Assembly: GCF_001746415.1 (NCBI RefSeq)
Contig: NZ_MEHJ01000001.1
Coordinates: forward strand, 5,710,501 to 5,774,500
Source of the DNA: Streptomyces agglomeratus
GTDB lineage: Bacteria > Actinomycetota > Actinomycetes > Streptomycetales > Streptomycetaceae
DNA length: 64,000 nucleotides
Direction: 5' to 3'
A program made the position numbers and the translations under genes. This document shows, piece by piece, positions 17,594 to 26,850 of the stretch; the first letter of the stretch is position 1, and each line of letters opens with the position of its first letter. The notes under the pieces are model-generated. The model saw nothing but the letters and a program-made list of their open reading frames with translations. It was not told the DNA's origin and ran no database searches.

Positions 17594-18622
17594 GTGGCGT
17601 CCCACCGTCGTCCCAAGCAGCCGAGCCGCACTCGTGTGACCGTGCTCACCGCGACCGCAGCCGCAGCCGTCGCTCTCACGTCCCAGACCGCTCAGGCCGA
17701 CCCCAAGCCGACCAAGAGCGAGGTCAAGGCCAAGGTCGACAAGCTCTACCACGAGGCCGAAGCCGCGACGGAGAAGTACAACCAGTCCAAGGAGCGGCAG
17801 GACAAGCTCAAGGAAGAGGTCGACAACCTCCAGGACAAGGTCGCCCGCGGCCAGGAGGACCTCAACGACCTGCGGGGCGAACTCGGTTCGGTCGCCAGCG
17901 CGCAGTACCGCTCGGGTGGCATCGACCCCTCCGTGCAGCTCTTCCTCTCCGCCGACCCGGACAGCTACCTCGACAAGGCCGGCGCGATCGACCAGTTGAG
18001 CGCCAAGCAGGCCGAGTCGCTCCAGAAGATCCAGGCGAAGCAGCGCACCCTCGCCCAGCAGCGGGCCGAGGCGACGGACAAGCTCGCCGACCTCGAGGAC
18101 GTACGCCAGGAACTCGGCGACAAGAAGAAGAAGTTCCAGGGCAAGCTCGCCGAGGCGCAGCGGCTGCTGAACACGCTGACCGCCGCCGAGCGCGAAGAGA
18201 TGCGGGAGAAGGAGCAGCGGGCCAGCCGCGCCTCCAGCGAGCGCGTGGAACTCGGCAACGAGAAGCCGGCCTCCGGCCGGGGCGCCGCCGCGCTGAGCGC
18301 CGCTGCCACCCAGATCGGCAAGCCGTACATCTCCGGCGCGACCGGCCCCAACGCGTACGACTGCTCCGGGCTGACCCAGTGGGCTTTCGCCCAGGCCGGT
18401 GTCTCCATCTCCCGGACCACGTTCACCCAGCACAACGACGGCACGAAGATCTACAGCAAGAGCCAGCTCAAGCCGGGCGACATGGTGTTCTTCAACAACC
18501 TGGCGCACGTAGGCTTCTACGCCGGCAACAACCAGGTCCTGCACGCCCCGAAGCCCGGCGCCAACGTGCGTTACGAGTCGATGGACTACATGGGCACCTT
18601 CCAGTTCGGCGTGCGTGTCTGA
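17594..18622 (+). CDS. NlpC/P60 cell-wall endopeptidase with coiled coil
   Basis: This 342-residue secreted protein has a signal peptide (to about residue 37, ...TSQTAQA), a long coiled coil (~45-215) and a C-terminal NlpC/P60 domain. Catalytic features are the Cys in YDCSGLTQW, the His in AHVGFYAG and the later His in VLHAPKPG. It resembles RipA-like or CwlO-like hydrolases that cut peptide stems of peptidoglycan. GTG 17594 is chosen because GAAGGAG precedes it; the longer frame from 17495 runs through the riboswitch. A paralog follows at 18878. Confidence 0.93.
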   Translation: MASHRRPKQPSRTRVTVLTATAAAAVALTSQTAQADPKPTKSEVKAKVDKLYHEAEAATEKYNQSKERQDKLKEEVDNLQDKVARGQEDLNDLRGELGSVASAQYRSGGIDPSVQLFLSADPDSYLDKAGAIDQLSAKQAESLQKIQAKQRTLAQQRAEATDKLADLEDVRQELGDKKKKFQGKLAEAQRLLNTLTAAEREEMREKEQRASRASSERVELGNEKPASGRGAAALSAAATQIGKPYISGATGPNAYDCSGLTQWAFAQAGVSISRTTFTQHNDGTKIYSKSQLKPGDMVFFNNLAHVGFYAGNNQVLHAPKPGANVRYESMDYMGTFQFGVRV

Positions 18623-18696
18623 CAAACGCCAAACACAACGGCCGTTGCCCACACCGCCCATTCGGGCGAATTTCAGGTGACTCCCGCTGACCGCCC

Positions 18697-18728
18697 GCCC
18701 CGCCGGTGACCTGGTTCTCCGGCGGGGC
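18697..18728 (+). terminator. Terminator between the two NlpC/P60 genes
   Basis: GCCCCGCCGG (18697-18706) and CCGGCGGGGC (18719-18728) form a perfect 10-bp stem with a 12-base loop, so the two hydrolase genes are probably separate transcripts. Confidence 0.7.
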
Positions 18729-18877
18729 GTCGCTGTTTGTGCCCGGCAGCCGCCCGGCGAGGTCTTTGGCCGCTGTGTGATCGCACCGCTACTGTCTGCT
18801 CGCGCAGCTCCCCGGTCCATTGGTCCGCCCGTCCGGGCGGCAGGGGGCTGCCCGCAGCGGAAGGAGTGCGGCTTCCT

Positions 18878-19948
18878 GTGGCGACCCACCGGCGTCCCTC
18901 ACAGTCCGGCCTCACGCAGAGCGCCCGGGTCACGGTTCTGTCCGCTGCCGCGGCGACGGCGGCGGCAGCGCTCGTCGCGTCCCCGGCGAGCGCCGACCCC
19001 CACGACACGTCGTCGGCCGCTGCCCCGGCTTCCTCCGCCGCCGTCACGGCCACCCGGGCGCGGGTGGACCGGCTGTTCGAGCAGGCGGAGCGGGCGACCG
19101 AGCGGTTCAACAGGGCCGACGAACGCGCGGACCGGCTGCGCGAAGAGGTCGGCCGGGCCCGGGACACGGCCGCACGCGGCCAGGAGCGCATCAACCGCAT
19201 GCGGGGCGCCCTCGGTGCGGTCGCGGGCGCCCAGTACCGGGCGGGCGGCCTGGACCCGGCCCTCGCCCTGCTGCTGTCCGCGAACCCCGACAGCTACCTC
19301 TCCCAGGCCGCGGCACTCGACCGCGTCGGCGCCCGGCAGGTCAGCGCCCTGAGCGAACTCAAGGCCGCGCAGCGCAAACTGGCGCAGCAGCGCGCGGAAG
19401 CCTCCGTGACCCTCGGGGAGCTGGAGCGCAGCCGGGCCGCCGTCGCCCGCCACAAGCGCACGGTCGAGGGCAAGCTCGCCGAGGCGCGGCGGCTGCTCAA
19501 CTCGCTGCCGACGCAGGAGCGGGAGGAGTTCGAGGGCCGTTCCTCGCGTTCCGGCGACCGGGGCGTCGCCCCGTCGTCCGGCCCGGCCGGGGCGCCCGCG
19601 TCCTCGCGTGCCTCGGCCGCCGTGCTGGCGGCGCAGCGGGCCGTGGGCAAGCCGTACGTGTGGGGCGCCAACGGTCCCTCCGGTTTCGACTGCTCGGGCC
19701 TCACCCAGTGGTCGTACGCACAGGCCGGCGTCTCCCTGCCGCGGACGTCGCAGGCGCAGCGGTACGCAGGGCGGCAGGTTCCCCTCGACCAGGCGCAGCC
19801 CGGGGACCTCGTGACGTACCGCGACGACGCGAGCCACGTCGGGATGTACGTGGGCAACGGCCAGGTGGTGCACGCGCCCTACCCCGGCGCCCCGGTGCGC
19901 TACGACCCGGTCGGCATGATGCCCGTCGCGTCGGTGACCCGGGTCTGA
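18878..19948 (+). CDS. NlpC/P60 cell-wall endopeptidase, paralog
   Basis: This 356-residue protein repeats the plan of the preceding gene: signal peptide ending near SPASA, a coiled coil of about 170 residues, and an NlpC/P60 domain with Cys in FDCSGLTQW, His in SHVGMYVG and His in VVHAPYPG. Many stretches match its neighbour (AQYR.GG.DP, LAQQRAEA), so the pair arose by duplication. GTG 18878 is preceded by AAGGAG. I find no ydaO-like element before it, so its control seems to differ from that of the first copy. Confidence 0.92.
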   Translation: MATHRRPSQSGLTQSARVTVLSAAAATAAAALVASPASADPHDTSSAAAPASSAAVTATRARVDRLFEQAERATERFNRADERADRLREEVGRARDTAARGQERINRMRGALGAVAGAQYRAGGLDPALALLLSANPDSYLSQAAALDRVGARQVSALSELKAAQRKLAQQRAEASVTLGELERSRAAVARHKRTVEGKLAEARRLLNSLPTQEREEFEGRSSRSGDRGVAPSSGPAGAPASSRASAAVLAAQRAVGKPYVWGANGPSGFDCSGLTQWSYAQAGVSLPRTSQAQRYAGRQVPLDQAQPGDLVTYRDDASHVGMYVGNGQVVHAPYPGAPVRYDPVGMMPVASVTRV

Positions 19949-19992
19949 CGCGCCCGGCCTGAACCCGCCGCCTTCCCCGTACGATCGGCGGG

Positions 19993-21231
19993 GTGGCGGA
20001 CAGACGGCGCGGGACCCGGCGGCGGTGGACGGGCCCCGGCCCCGTCGTCGCCCTCGTTATGCTGCTCGTGTCCGCGTGCGCGACGCCGCGGGAACCGGCG
20101 GACGTCGCGGCCCGGGACATCCAGCGGACGCTGGACCGCAGGGCGGCGGCCGTGGTCTCCCGCGACGAGGCGGCGTACCTGGCGCCGCTCGACCCCGCCG
20201 CGACGCGGCTGAGGGCGGCGGAGCGCGAGGAGTTCCGGAACCTCGCGCAGGTGCCGCTGCGCTCCTGGGAGTACCGGCTGACCGGCCTCGACCGTACGGG
20301 CACGGGGCGCGCCACCGCGCGGGTGGAGCTGCGGTACCGGCTCGCGGAGTACGACGAGGTCCCCGTGAAGGTGGCCGAGCGGCTGGACCTGACGCGGCGG
20401 GACGGACGCTGGTACGTCGCCGCCGAGCGCCCGCCGGAGCGCGGCGGGGCGCGGCTCTGGGAACAGGGCGAGGTCACCGCCGTACGGGGCGAACGCAGCC
20501 TGGTCCTCGGCGTCGGCCAGGACACGGAGCTGCTGCGCTCCATGGCGCGTACCGCGGACCGCGCGGTGCCGGCGGCCGGGCGGGCCTGGCCGGGCCGGTG
20601 GTCCCGCCGGCTGGTGGTCCTGGTGCCGGCCTCGCTCGACGGGATGGGCGCGCTGCTGGGTGCCCCGGCGGCGGGGTACCGGGGGATCGCGGCGGTGACC
20701 ACGGGGTCGGCGGGGGGTCCGGGCGCCGCTTCGTCGGCGGACCGGGTCATCGTCAACCCGGAGGCGTACGGGCTGCTCGGCGACTTCGGCCGGCGGATCG
20801 TACTCACCCACGAGGCGACGCACGTCGCCACCCGCGCCCACACCTCCGCCGCCACCCCGATGTGGCTCTCGGAGGGCTTCGCCGACTGGGCGGCGTACCG
20901 CGGGACCGGACGCACGGCGGGCCAGGCGGCGCCGGAGCTCCAGCGGTCGGTACGGGCCGCCGACGTGCCCGCCGCTCTGCCGGCGGACAAGGACTTCGGC
21001 TTCGCCGGGGACGCGGGGGCGCTGGCGCGGGCGTACGAGGGCGGCTGGCTGGCCTGCGAGCTGATCGCACGTGAGTGGGGCGAGGAGCGGCTGACCGCCT
21101 TCTATCGCGCGGTGGGCGGGCACGGCCGGCGCGAGGGCGCGGTCGAGAAGGCGATGCACGAGGTGCTGGAGACGACCCCGGAGGACTTCACGGTGCGATG
21201 GCGGGAGTACCTGCGCAGTCGGCTGGCCTGA
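19993..21231 (+). CDS. Putative lipoprotein metallopeptidase (HExxH)
   Basis: The 412-residue protein has a basic N-terminus and a lipobox ending at C29 (LVSAC), so it is probably a membrane-anchored lipoprotein. Residues 273-277 read HEATH, a zinc HExxH motif, followed after about 20 residues by WLSEGFADW, whose Glu fits the third zinc ligand of gluzincins. The region before it (~35-160) looks like a SnoaL/NTF2-like fold. It is likely an active extracellular metallopeptidase, but no family member of known function is recognised. GTG 19993 is the start. Its 3' end overlaps the convergent glycosyltransferase gene by 44 bp. Confidence 0.75.
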   Translation: MADRRRGTRRRWTGPGPVVALVMLLVSACATPREPADVAARDIQRTLDRRAAAVVSRDEAAYLAPLDPAATRLRAAEREEFRNLAQVPLRSWEYRLTGLDRTGTGRATARVELRYRLAEYDEVPVKVAERLDLTRRDGRWYVAAERPPERGGARLWEQGEVTAVRGERSLVLGVGQDTELLRSMARTADRAVPAAGRAWPGRWSRRLVVLVPASLDGMGALLGAPAAGYRGIAAVTTGSAGGPGAASSADRVIVNPEAYGLLGDFGRRIVLTHEATHVATRAHTSAATPMWLSEGFADWAAYRGTGRTAGQAAPELQRSVRAADVPAALPADKDFGFAGDAGALARAYEGGWLACELIAREWGEERLTAFYRAVGGHGRREGAVEKAMHEVLETTPEDFTVRWREYLRSRLA

Positions 21232-22549
21232 GGAAGCGCCGCAGCTCGGCGGTGCCCGGCCCGTCCTGCGTCCGGGGAGCGGAGCCGGGGGCGGCGGGGT
21301 CCCGGTCCACCACGCCCGCGCGCTGCGCCGGCAGCGCGCCGGTGTCGCCGCCGCGCGGCTCGGGCACCGTGTCCCGCCACAGCCGGCGGCAGGCGATGAG
21401 GGTCGCCGCCACCAGCAGTCCGTTGCGTACGAGAAGCAGCAGTACACCCAGCGCGTCACTCGTCACCACGTGCGAGAACCACACCGGGAACTCCAGGAAC
21501 GTCACCCCGGTCGCGGCCAGCACCAGCAGCGCCGGCCGCCCCATCCGGCTGCCCCGGAAGACGAGGCACGCCGCGGCGAGCCCCACCAGCCACACCAGGT
21601 ACTGCGGACTGATCACCCGGCTCGTCGCGGTGAACAGCAGGACCGAGGCGAAGGCGGCGTCGCAGGGCGTCGACGCCCGGAACCGGCCCGCCCGCAGCCG
21701 CCACACCAGCAGCCACGCGAAGGCGAGCGCAGTCAGTCCCATCGCGGCCGAGCTGACGACAGGCACGTACGGGCCGACGAACTCCACCGAGCCGTAGTTC
21801 AGCAGGACCTCGCCCCGCCAGCCGAAGTGCCGGGCCACATGGAACACGAGAGCCCCGACCGACTCGACCTCGGTGCCCCGGTCGCGCTGGAAGGTGAGGA
21901 AGGCGAGGGCGCCCGGCATCGTCGCGCAGAACGCCACCACCAGAACCGCCCCCGCCCCGGCCGCGGCCGTCCAGGCCGAGCGGGTCGCGCGCCCCCGTGC
22001 CGTGCCCGCGAGCAGCAGCACCGGCCACACCTTCAACAGCGCGCCGAGGCCCGCGAGCGCCCCCAGGACGCGCGGATGGCGCGCGCCCGCCAGCAGGGCA
22101 GCCACGGCGACGGCGGTGACCATCACGTCGTACCGGGCGTACGCCGTCGGGCCGAGCAGCGGCACACCGGCCACCCACACCCACGCGCCCGCGAGCCGCT
22201 TGCCGGGGCGTCGCCCGGCGTACAGCAGCAGGCCGGTGACCAGGGCGTCCGCCAGGCAGACCAGGACGAAGAAGGCCGTCGCGTAGCCGAGGAAGGGCAG
22301 CAGGGCGGGGGAGAGGACCGGGAGGGCGGCGGCGGGCGGGTACTGCCAGGTGATGTCGTCCAGGGGGAAGGTCCCGGTGCGCAGGATCTCGTACCAGCCC
22401 TGGTAGATCACCGAGACGTCACTCGTCACGTCGGGGCCGGGCACGGCGAGCACCTTGAAGACGCACAGCAGCAGCACGGTCCGGGTGAGCACCCACACCG
22501 CGACCGGCATCCCCACCGTGATGGGCTTTGTACTGGCTGCGCCCGTCAT
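21188..22549 (-). CDS. Polytopic glycosyltransferase, GT87/DUF2029 type
   Basis: This 453-residue membrane protein has about ten transmembrane helices and resembles GT87 polyprenyl-phosphate-mannose-dependent mannosyltransferases (PimE-like). An early loop with PGPDVTSDV carries acidic residues in the place of the GT-C catalytic Asp, followed by TWQYPPAAALP. GT-C enzymes act on the outer face of the membrane, building mannosylated lipids or glycans. It is divergent from a PimB-like cytoplasmic mannosyltransferase, which supports a role in phosphatidylinositol mannoside or related glycolipid synthesis. ATG 22549 is preferred; GTG 22555 is also possible. The C-terminal tail is Pro/Ala-rich. Confidence 0.82.
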   Translation of the reverse strand: MTGAASTKPITVGMPVAVWVLTRTVLLLCVFKVLAVPGPDVTSDVSVIYQGWYEILRTGTFPLDDITWQYPPAAALPVLSPALLPFLGYATAFFVLVCLADALVTGLLLYAGRRPGKRLAGAWVWVAGVPLLGPTAYARYDVMVTAVAVAALLAGARHPRVLGALAGLGALLKVWPVLLLAGTARGRATRSAWTAAAGAGAVLVVAFCATMPGALAFLTFQRDRGTEVESVGALVFHVARHFGWRGEVLLNYGSVEFVGPYVPVVSSAAMGLTALAFAWLLVWRLRAGRFRASTPCDAAFASVLLFTATSRVISPQYLVWLVGLAAACLVFRGSRMGRPALLVLAATGVTFLEFPVWFSHVVTSDALGVLLLLVRNGLLVAATLIACRRLWRDTVPEPRGGDTGALPAQRAGVVDRDPAAPGSAPRTQDGPGTAELRRFLRPADCAGTPAIAP

Positions 22550-22647
22550 GACCACCCTCGTCCGTTTCCTGCGTGACTGAGGGAGTCATGATGCAGGGCC
22601 GGACTGTGCGAGCCAAGGAGCTGGGCCGTTCGGTACTGTCGGCGGCG

Positions 22648-23802
22648 ATGGACAAGACCCTGATCGTGACCAATGACTTTCCGCCCCGCCCCGGCGGCAT
22701 CCAGGCGTTCCTGCACAACATGGCGCTGCGCCTGGACCCCGAGCGGCTCGTCGTCTACGCCTCCACCTGGAAGCGCGGCAGCGAGGGCGCGCAGGCGACC
22801 GCGGACTTCGACGCCGAGCAGCCGTTCACCGTCGTACGCGACCGGACGACCATGCTGCTGCCGACGCCGCGCGTCAGCCGCCGCGCGGCCGGGCTGCTGC
22901 GCGAACACGGCTGTACGTCCGTGTGGTTCGGGGCGGCCGCGCCGCTCGGGCTGATGGCACCGGCACTGCGCAGGGCGGGCGCGAAGCGGATCGTCGCCAC
23001 CACGCACGGCCACGAGGCGGGCTGGGCCCAGCTGCCCGCCTCCCGGCAGCTGCTGCGCAGGATCGGCGAGGGCACGGACACGATCACCTATCTCGGTGAG
23101 TACACCCGCTCGCGGATCGCGGCGGCGCTCACCCCGCAGGCCGCCGCGCGCATGGTCCAACTGCCGCCGGGCGTCGACGAGAAGACCTTCCACCCCGGCT
23201 CGGGCGGCGACGCCGTGCGTGAGCGGCTCGGGCTCACCGACCGCCCCGTGGTGGTGTGCGTGTCCCGGCTGGTGCCCCGCAAGGGCCAGGACACGCTGAT
23301 CCTGGCGATGCCCCGCATCCTGCGCGAGGTGCCGGACGCGGTGCTGCTGGTCGTCGGCGGCGGACCGTACGCCGGGGAGCTGAGGAAGCTGACCGCCGAG
23401 ACGGGCGTCGCGGACTCCGTGCGCTTCACCGGCCCCGTGCCCTGGGCGGAGCTTCCGGCGCACTTCGGCGCGGGTGACGTCTTCGCGATGCCGTGCCGTA
23501 CGCGCCGGGGCGGGCTCGACGTCGAAGGGCTCGGCATCGTCTACCTGGAGGCGTCGGCGACCGGACTGCCCGTGGTGGCGGGCGACTCGGGCGGGGCGCC
23601 CGACGCCGTACTCGACGGGGAGACCGGGTGGGTCGTGCGCGGCGGGCCCGCCGCCGTCGCCGCCGACGAGTCGGCCGACCGGATAGTCACGCTGCTGGGG
23701 GACCCCGAACTGCGGCGCCGGATGGGGGAGCGTGGCCGCGAGTGGGTCGAGGAGAAGTGGCGCTGGGACCTGCTCGCGGAGAAGCTCAAGACGCTGCTCT
23801 GA
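22648..23802 (+). CDS. GT4 glycosyltransferase, PimB-like mannosyltransferase
   Basis: The 384-residue protein is a GT-B enzyme of family GT4. It opens with LIVTNDFPPRPGGIQAF, which is typical of PimB' (second mannose transfer to phosphatidylinositol mannoside), and has the C-terminal nucleotide-sugar motif RGGLDVEGLGIVYLEAS with its pair of glutamates. SRLVPRKGQDTLI begins the donor domain. The donor is probably GDP-mannose. ATG 22648 is chosen because family members begin at this point; the longer frame from 22573 is less likely. Confidence 0.85.
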   Translation: MDKTLIVTNDFPPRPGGIQAFLHNMALRLDPERLVVYASTWKRGSEGAQATADFDAEQPFTVVRDRTTMLLPTPRVSRRAAGLLREHGCTSVWFGAAAPLGLMAPALRRAGAKRIVATTHGHEAGWAQLPASRQLLRRIGEGTDTITYLGEYTRSRIAAALTPQAAARMVQLPPGVDEKTFHPGSGGDAVRERLGLTDRPVVVCVSRLVPRKGQDTLILAMPRILREVPDAVLLVVGGGPYAGELRKLTAETGVADSVRFTGPVPWAELPAHFGAGDVFAMPCRTRRGGLDVEGLGIVYLEASATGLPVVAGDSGGAPDAVLDGETGWVVRGGPAAVAADESADRIVTLLGDPELRRRMGERGREWVEEKWRWDLLAEKLKTLL

Positions 23803-23830
23803 CACCCGCGCCCGCCGCGCGGGACAGCGC

Positions 23831-23861
23831 GGCGGCCCCCGGATGCTTCCCGGGGGCCGCC
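23831..23861. terminator. Bidirectional terminator, pimB-like / fadD-like genes
   Basis: A perfect 12-bp stem (GGCGGCCCCCGG at 23831-23842, CCGGGGGCCGCC at 23850-23861) with a 7-base loop sits between two convergent genes. Confidence 0.8.
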
Positions 23862-23878
23862 GTCGTTCACACGGAGGG

Positions 23879-25675
23879 TCAGCCCCGGTAGAGCGCCTCG
23901 ATCTCGTCCGCGAAGTCCTTCGCGACCACGTTGCGCTTGAGCTTCAGTGAGGGCGTGATGTGACCGGCCTCCTCGGTGAACTGGCTGGGCAGGACACGGA
24001 ACTTGCGCACCGACTCCGCCTTCGACACCGCCGCGTTGCCCTCGTTCACCGCCTGCTGGACGACCGCCAGCAGCTCCGCGTCGTCGCGCAGCGACGCCGC
24101 CGTCGAACCGGCCGGCTTGCCCTGCTCGGCGGCCCAGCGGCCCAGGAACTCCTCGTCGAGGGTGACCAGTGCGCCGACGAACGGACGCCCGTCGCCCACC
24201 ACCATGCACTCGGCGACCAGGGCGTGCGCCCGGATGCGGTCCTCGATCACCGCGGGGGCGACGTTCTTGCCGCCGGCCGTGACGATGATCTCCTTCTTGC
24301 GGCCGGTGATGGCGAGGTAGCCGTCTTCGTCGAGCGTGCCGATGTCACCGGTGTGGAACCAGCCGTCGGTCAGCGCCTCGGCGGTGGCCGCCTCGTTGTT
24401 CCAGTAGCCCGAGAAGAGGTGCTCGCCGTGCAGCAGCACCTCGCCGTCGTCGGCGATGCGCACGACCGACCCGGGCAGCGGCTGGCCGACCGTACCGATC
24501 TTCTGGCGGTCCCACGGGTTGAAGGCGGTCGCGGCGCACGACTCGGTCAGGCCGTAGCCCTCCAGGACCGTGAAGCCGATGCCCCGGAAGAAGTGGCCGA
24601 GGCGCTCGCCGAGCGGGGCGCCGCCGGAGATCGCGTACTCGCCCCGCCCGCCCAGCACCGCGCGCAGCTTGCTGTAGACCAGCTTGTCGAAGAGCTTGTG
24701 CTTGAGCTTGAGGCCGAGCGACGGGCCCTGCGGCGTGCCGATCGCCCGGCTGTACGCGATCGCGGTGTCCGCGGCCTTGTCGAAGATCTTGCCCTTGCCG
24801 TCCGCCTGCGCCTTGGCCCGCGCCGAGTTGTAGACCTTCTCGAAGACGCGCGGCACACCGAGGATCAGCGTCGGCCGGAAGGAGGCCAGTTCGTCGGTGA
24901 GGTTCTTGATGTCCGGTACGCAGCCGAGCTTGATCGGCGCCATCACCGCGGCGATCTCGACCAGTCGGCCGAAGACGTGCGCGGCGGGCAGGAACAGCAG
25001 CACCGAACACTCGCCGGTACGGAACAGCGGCTTCAGGCGCTCCACCGCGTTCCCGCACTCCGCGAAGAAGCTGCGGTGGCTGAGTACGCAGCCCTTGGGG
25101 CGGCCGGTGGTGCCGGAGGTGTAGACGATCGTCGCCGGGTCGTCGGCCTTGGCGCTCGCGCTGCGCTCGTCGACCGTCTCGTCCGTGACGTCGGCGCCCG
25201 AGTCGCGCAGCTGCTGCACGCCGTCCCGGTCGATCTGCCAGACGTGCTTGAGGGCGGGCAGCCGGTCGCGTACGGACTCGACGGCGGCGGTGTGCCCGTC
25301 GCTCTCGACGATCACGGCGACCGCGCCGGAGTCGCCCAGGATCCACTGCACCTGCTCGGCGGAGCTGGTCTCGTACACCGGCACGGTCACCGCGCCCGCG
25401 CTCCAGATCGCGAAGTCCATCTGCACCCACTCGTAGCGGGTGCGGGACATCAGGGCGACCCGGTCGCCGGGCTGGACGCCCGCGGCGATCAGGCCCTTGG
25501 CGGCGGCGCGGACCTCGGCGAGGAACTCGGTGGCGGTGACATCCGTCCAGACGCCCGCGACCTTGCGGCTCATGACGGCCACATCGGGATGCTGCGTGGC
25601 GTTGCGGCGGATGAGATCTGTCAGGTTGCCGTCCGAGGGGACCTCGTACAGGGCCGGAAGGCTGAACTCGCGCAA
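23879..25675 (-). CDS. Long-chain fatty-acid-CoA ligase (AMP-forming)
   Basis: The 598-residue protein is an adenylate-forming enzyme of the FadD15/long-chain type. It carries the phosphate-binding loop IVYTSGTTGRPKGC, the A5 region YGLTESCAATAF, the hinge region DEDGYLAITGRKKEIIV and a C-terminal domain with the catalytic Lys near TPSLKLKRNVV. It activates fatty acids to acyl-CoA for beta-oxidation or lipid synthesis. The start appears to be TTG 25675, preceded by GGAGCAGC; no ATG or GTG nearby fits as well. Confidence 0.93.
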   Translation of the reverse strand: MREFSLPALYEVPSDGNLTDLIRRNATQHPDVAVMSRKVAGVWTDVTATEFLAEVRAAAKGLIAAGVQPGDRVALMSRTRYEWVQMDFAIWSAGAVTVPVYETSSAEQVQWILGDSGAVAVIVESDGHTAAVESVRDRLPALKHVWQIDRDGVQQLRDSGADVTDETVDERSASAKADDPATIVYTSGTTGRPKGCVLSHRSFFAECGNAVERLKPLFRTGECSVLLFLPAAHVFGRLVEIAAVMAPIKLGCVPDIKNLTDELASFRPTLILGVPRVFEKVYNSARAKAQADGKGKIFDKAADTAIAYSRAIGTPQGPSLGLKLKHKLFDKLVYSKLRAVLGGRGEYAISGGAPLGERLGHFFRGIGFTVLEGYGLTESCAATAFNPWDRQKIGTVGQPLPGSVVRIADDGEVLLHGEHLFSGYWNNEAATAEALTDGWFHTGDIGTLDEDGYLAITGRKKEIIVTAGGKNVAPAVIEDRIRAHALVAECMVVGDGRPFVGALVTLDEEFLGRWAAEQGKPAGSTAASLRDDAELLAVVQQAVNEGNAAVSKAESVRKFRVLPSQFTEEAGHITPSLKLKRNVVAKDFADEIEALYRG

Positions 25676-25953
25676 GACTGCTGCTCCTCATCGGGCGCCG
25701 GCGCCACGTCAATGTGCGCGTCGGTTCCGGTCCAAGACCGGGCAGGTGCTCAGTGGGGTGAGCACGGTTGGACTGCCCGGACGTTACCCATCAGTAGTCG
25801 GTTCCCGATAGGGGGTTCCGGCCAGATGTTCGCTGCGTCACACGCGATGGCGGTGCTCCGGGCAGACTAGTCCAACCACGCGGAAACCCGGTAGTAACCG
25901 CAGGTCCGGCCCCCTCTACCCAGGCGAGGGGCGGGCGTCCTAGGGTGATCGTC

Positions 25954-26715
25954 ATGCGAGTGCATGTGGTCAGCGACGTACACGGGAACGCCAGGGACCT
26001 GGCCAGGGCGGGAGACGGGGCCGACGCGCTCGTCTGCCTCGGTGACCTGGTGCTCTTCCTCGATTACGCCGATCACTCCCGAGGTATCTTCCCCGAACTC
26101 TTCGGCACCGGGAACGCGGACCTCATCGTCGAGCTGCGCACCGCCCGCCGCTTCGAGGAGGCCCGGGAGCTCGCCCGCCGGCTCTGGGCGGACGTCGACC
26201 GCTCGGCCGCCATCGAGAAGGCGGTCCGCAAGCAGTACGCAGAGCTCTTCGCCGCGTTCCCCACGCCGACGTACGCCACGTACGGCAACGTCGACCTCCC
26301 GCGGCTGTGGCCGGAGTACGCCCAGGCGGGCACCACGGTCCTCGACGGCGAGCGAGTCGAGATCGGCGGCCGCGTGTTCGGCTTCGTCGGCGGCGGGCTC
26401 ACGACACCGATGCGCACGCCCTACGAGATCGACGACGAGGAGTACGCGGCCAAGGTCGAGGCGCTGGGCGAGGTCGACGTGCTGTGCTCGCACATCCCGC
26501 CGGAGGTCCCCGAGCTGGTGTACGACACCGTCGCCCGCCGGTTCGAGCGCGGCAGCCGGGCGCTGCTCGCGGCGATCCGCAGGACCCGTCCCAGGTACGC
26601 GCTCTTCGGCCATGTCCACCAGCCGCAGGTCCAGCGCATGCGCGTCGGAGCCACGGAATGCGTCAACGTCGGCCACTTCGCCTCCTCCGGCCGGCCCTGG
26701 GCCATGGAGTGGTGA
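25954..26715 (+). CDS. Calcineurin-like metallophosphoesterase
   Basis: The 253-residue protein has all the binuclear metal motifs of the family in order: SDVHGN, LVCLGDLV, YGNVD, LCSHIPPE and FGHVHQP. It hydrolyses phosphodiester or phosphomonoester bonds; the substrate cannot be told. ATG 25954 is preferred over GTG 25945 because the motif-bearing first strand follows directly. It is divergent from the acyl-CoA ligase, and the START-like gene lies 135 bp downstream on the same strand. Confidence 0.88.
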   Translation: MRVHVVSDVHGNARDLARAGDGADALVCLGDLVLFLDYADHSRGIFPELFGTGNADLIVELRTARRFEEARELARRLWADVDRSAAIEKAVRKQYAELFAAFPTPTYATYGNVDLPRLWPEYAQAGTTVLDGERVEIGGRVFGFVGGGLTTPMRTPYEIDDEEYAAKVEALGEVDVLCSHIPPEVPELVYDTVARRFERGSRALLAAIRRTRPRYALFGHVHQPQVQRMRVGATECVNVGHFASSGRPWAMEW

Positions 26716-26850
26716 GCGCGGAGCGGTGAAGGGCGGGCCGGCCGGTCGCGGTAGCCTTCACGCGGTGCATGCCCCCGAGCACATGCCACCGGGTCCATGC
26801 CCCCCGCGCACCTGCCCCCTGACCGGAACCGCACTGGAGGAGCCACAGCG

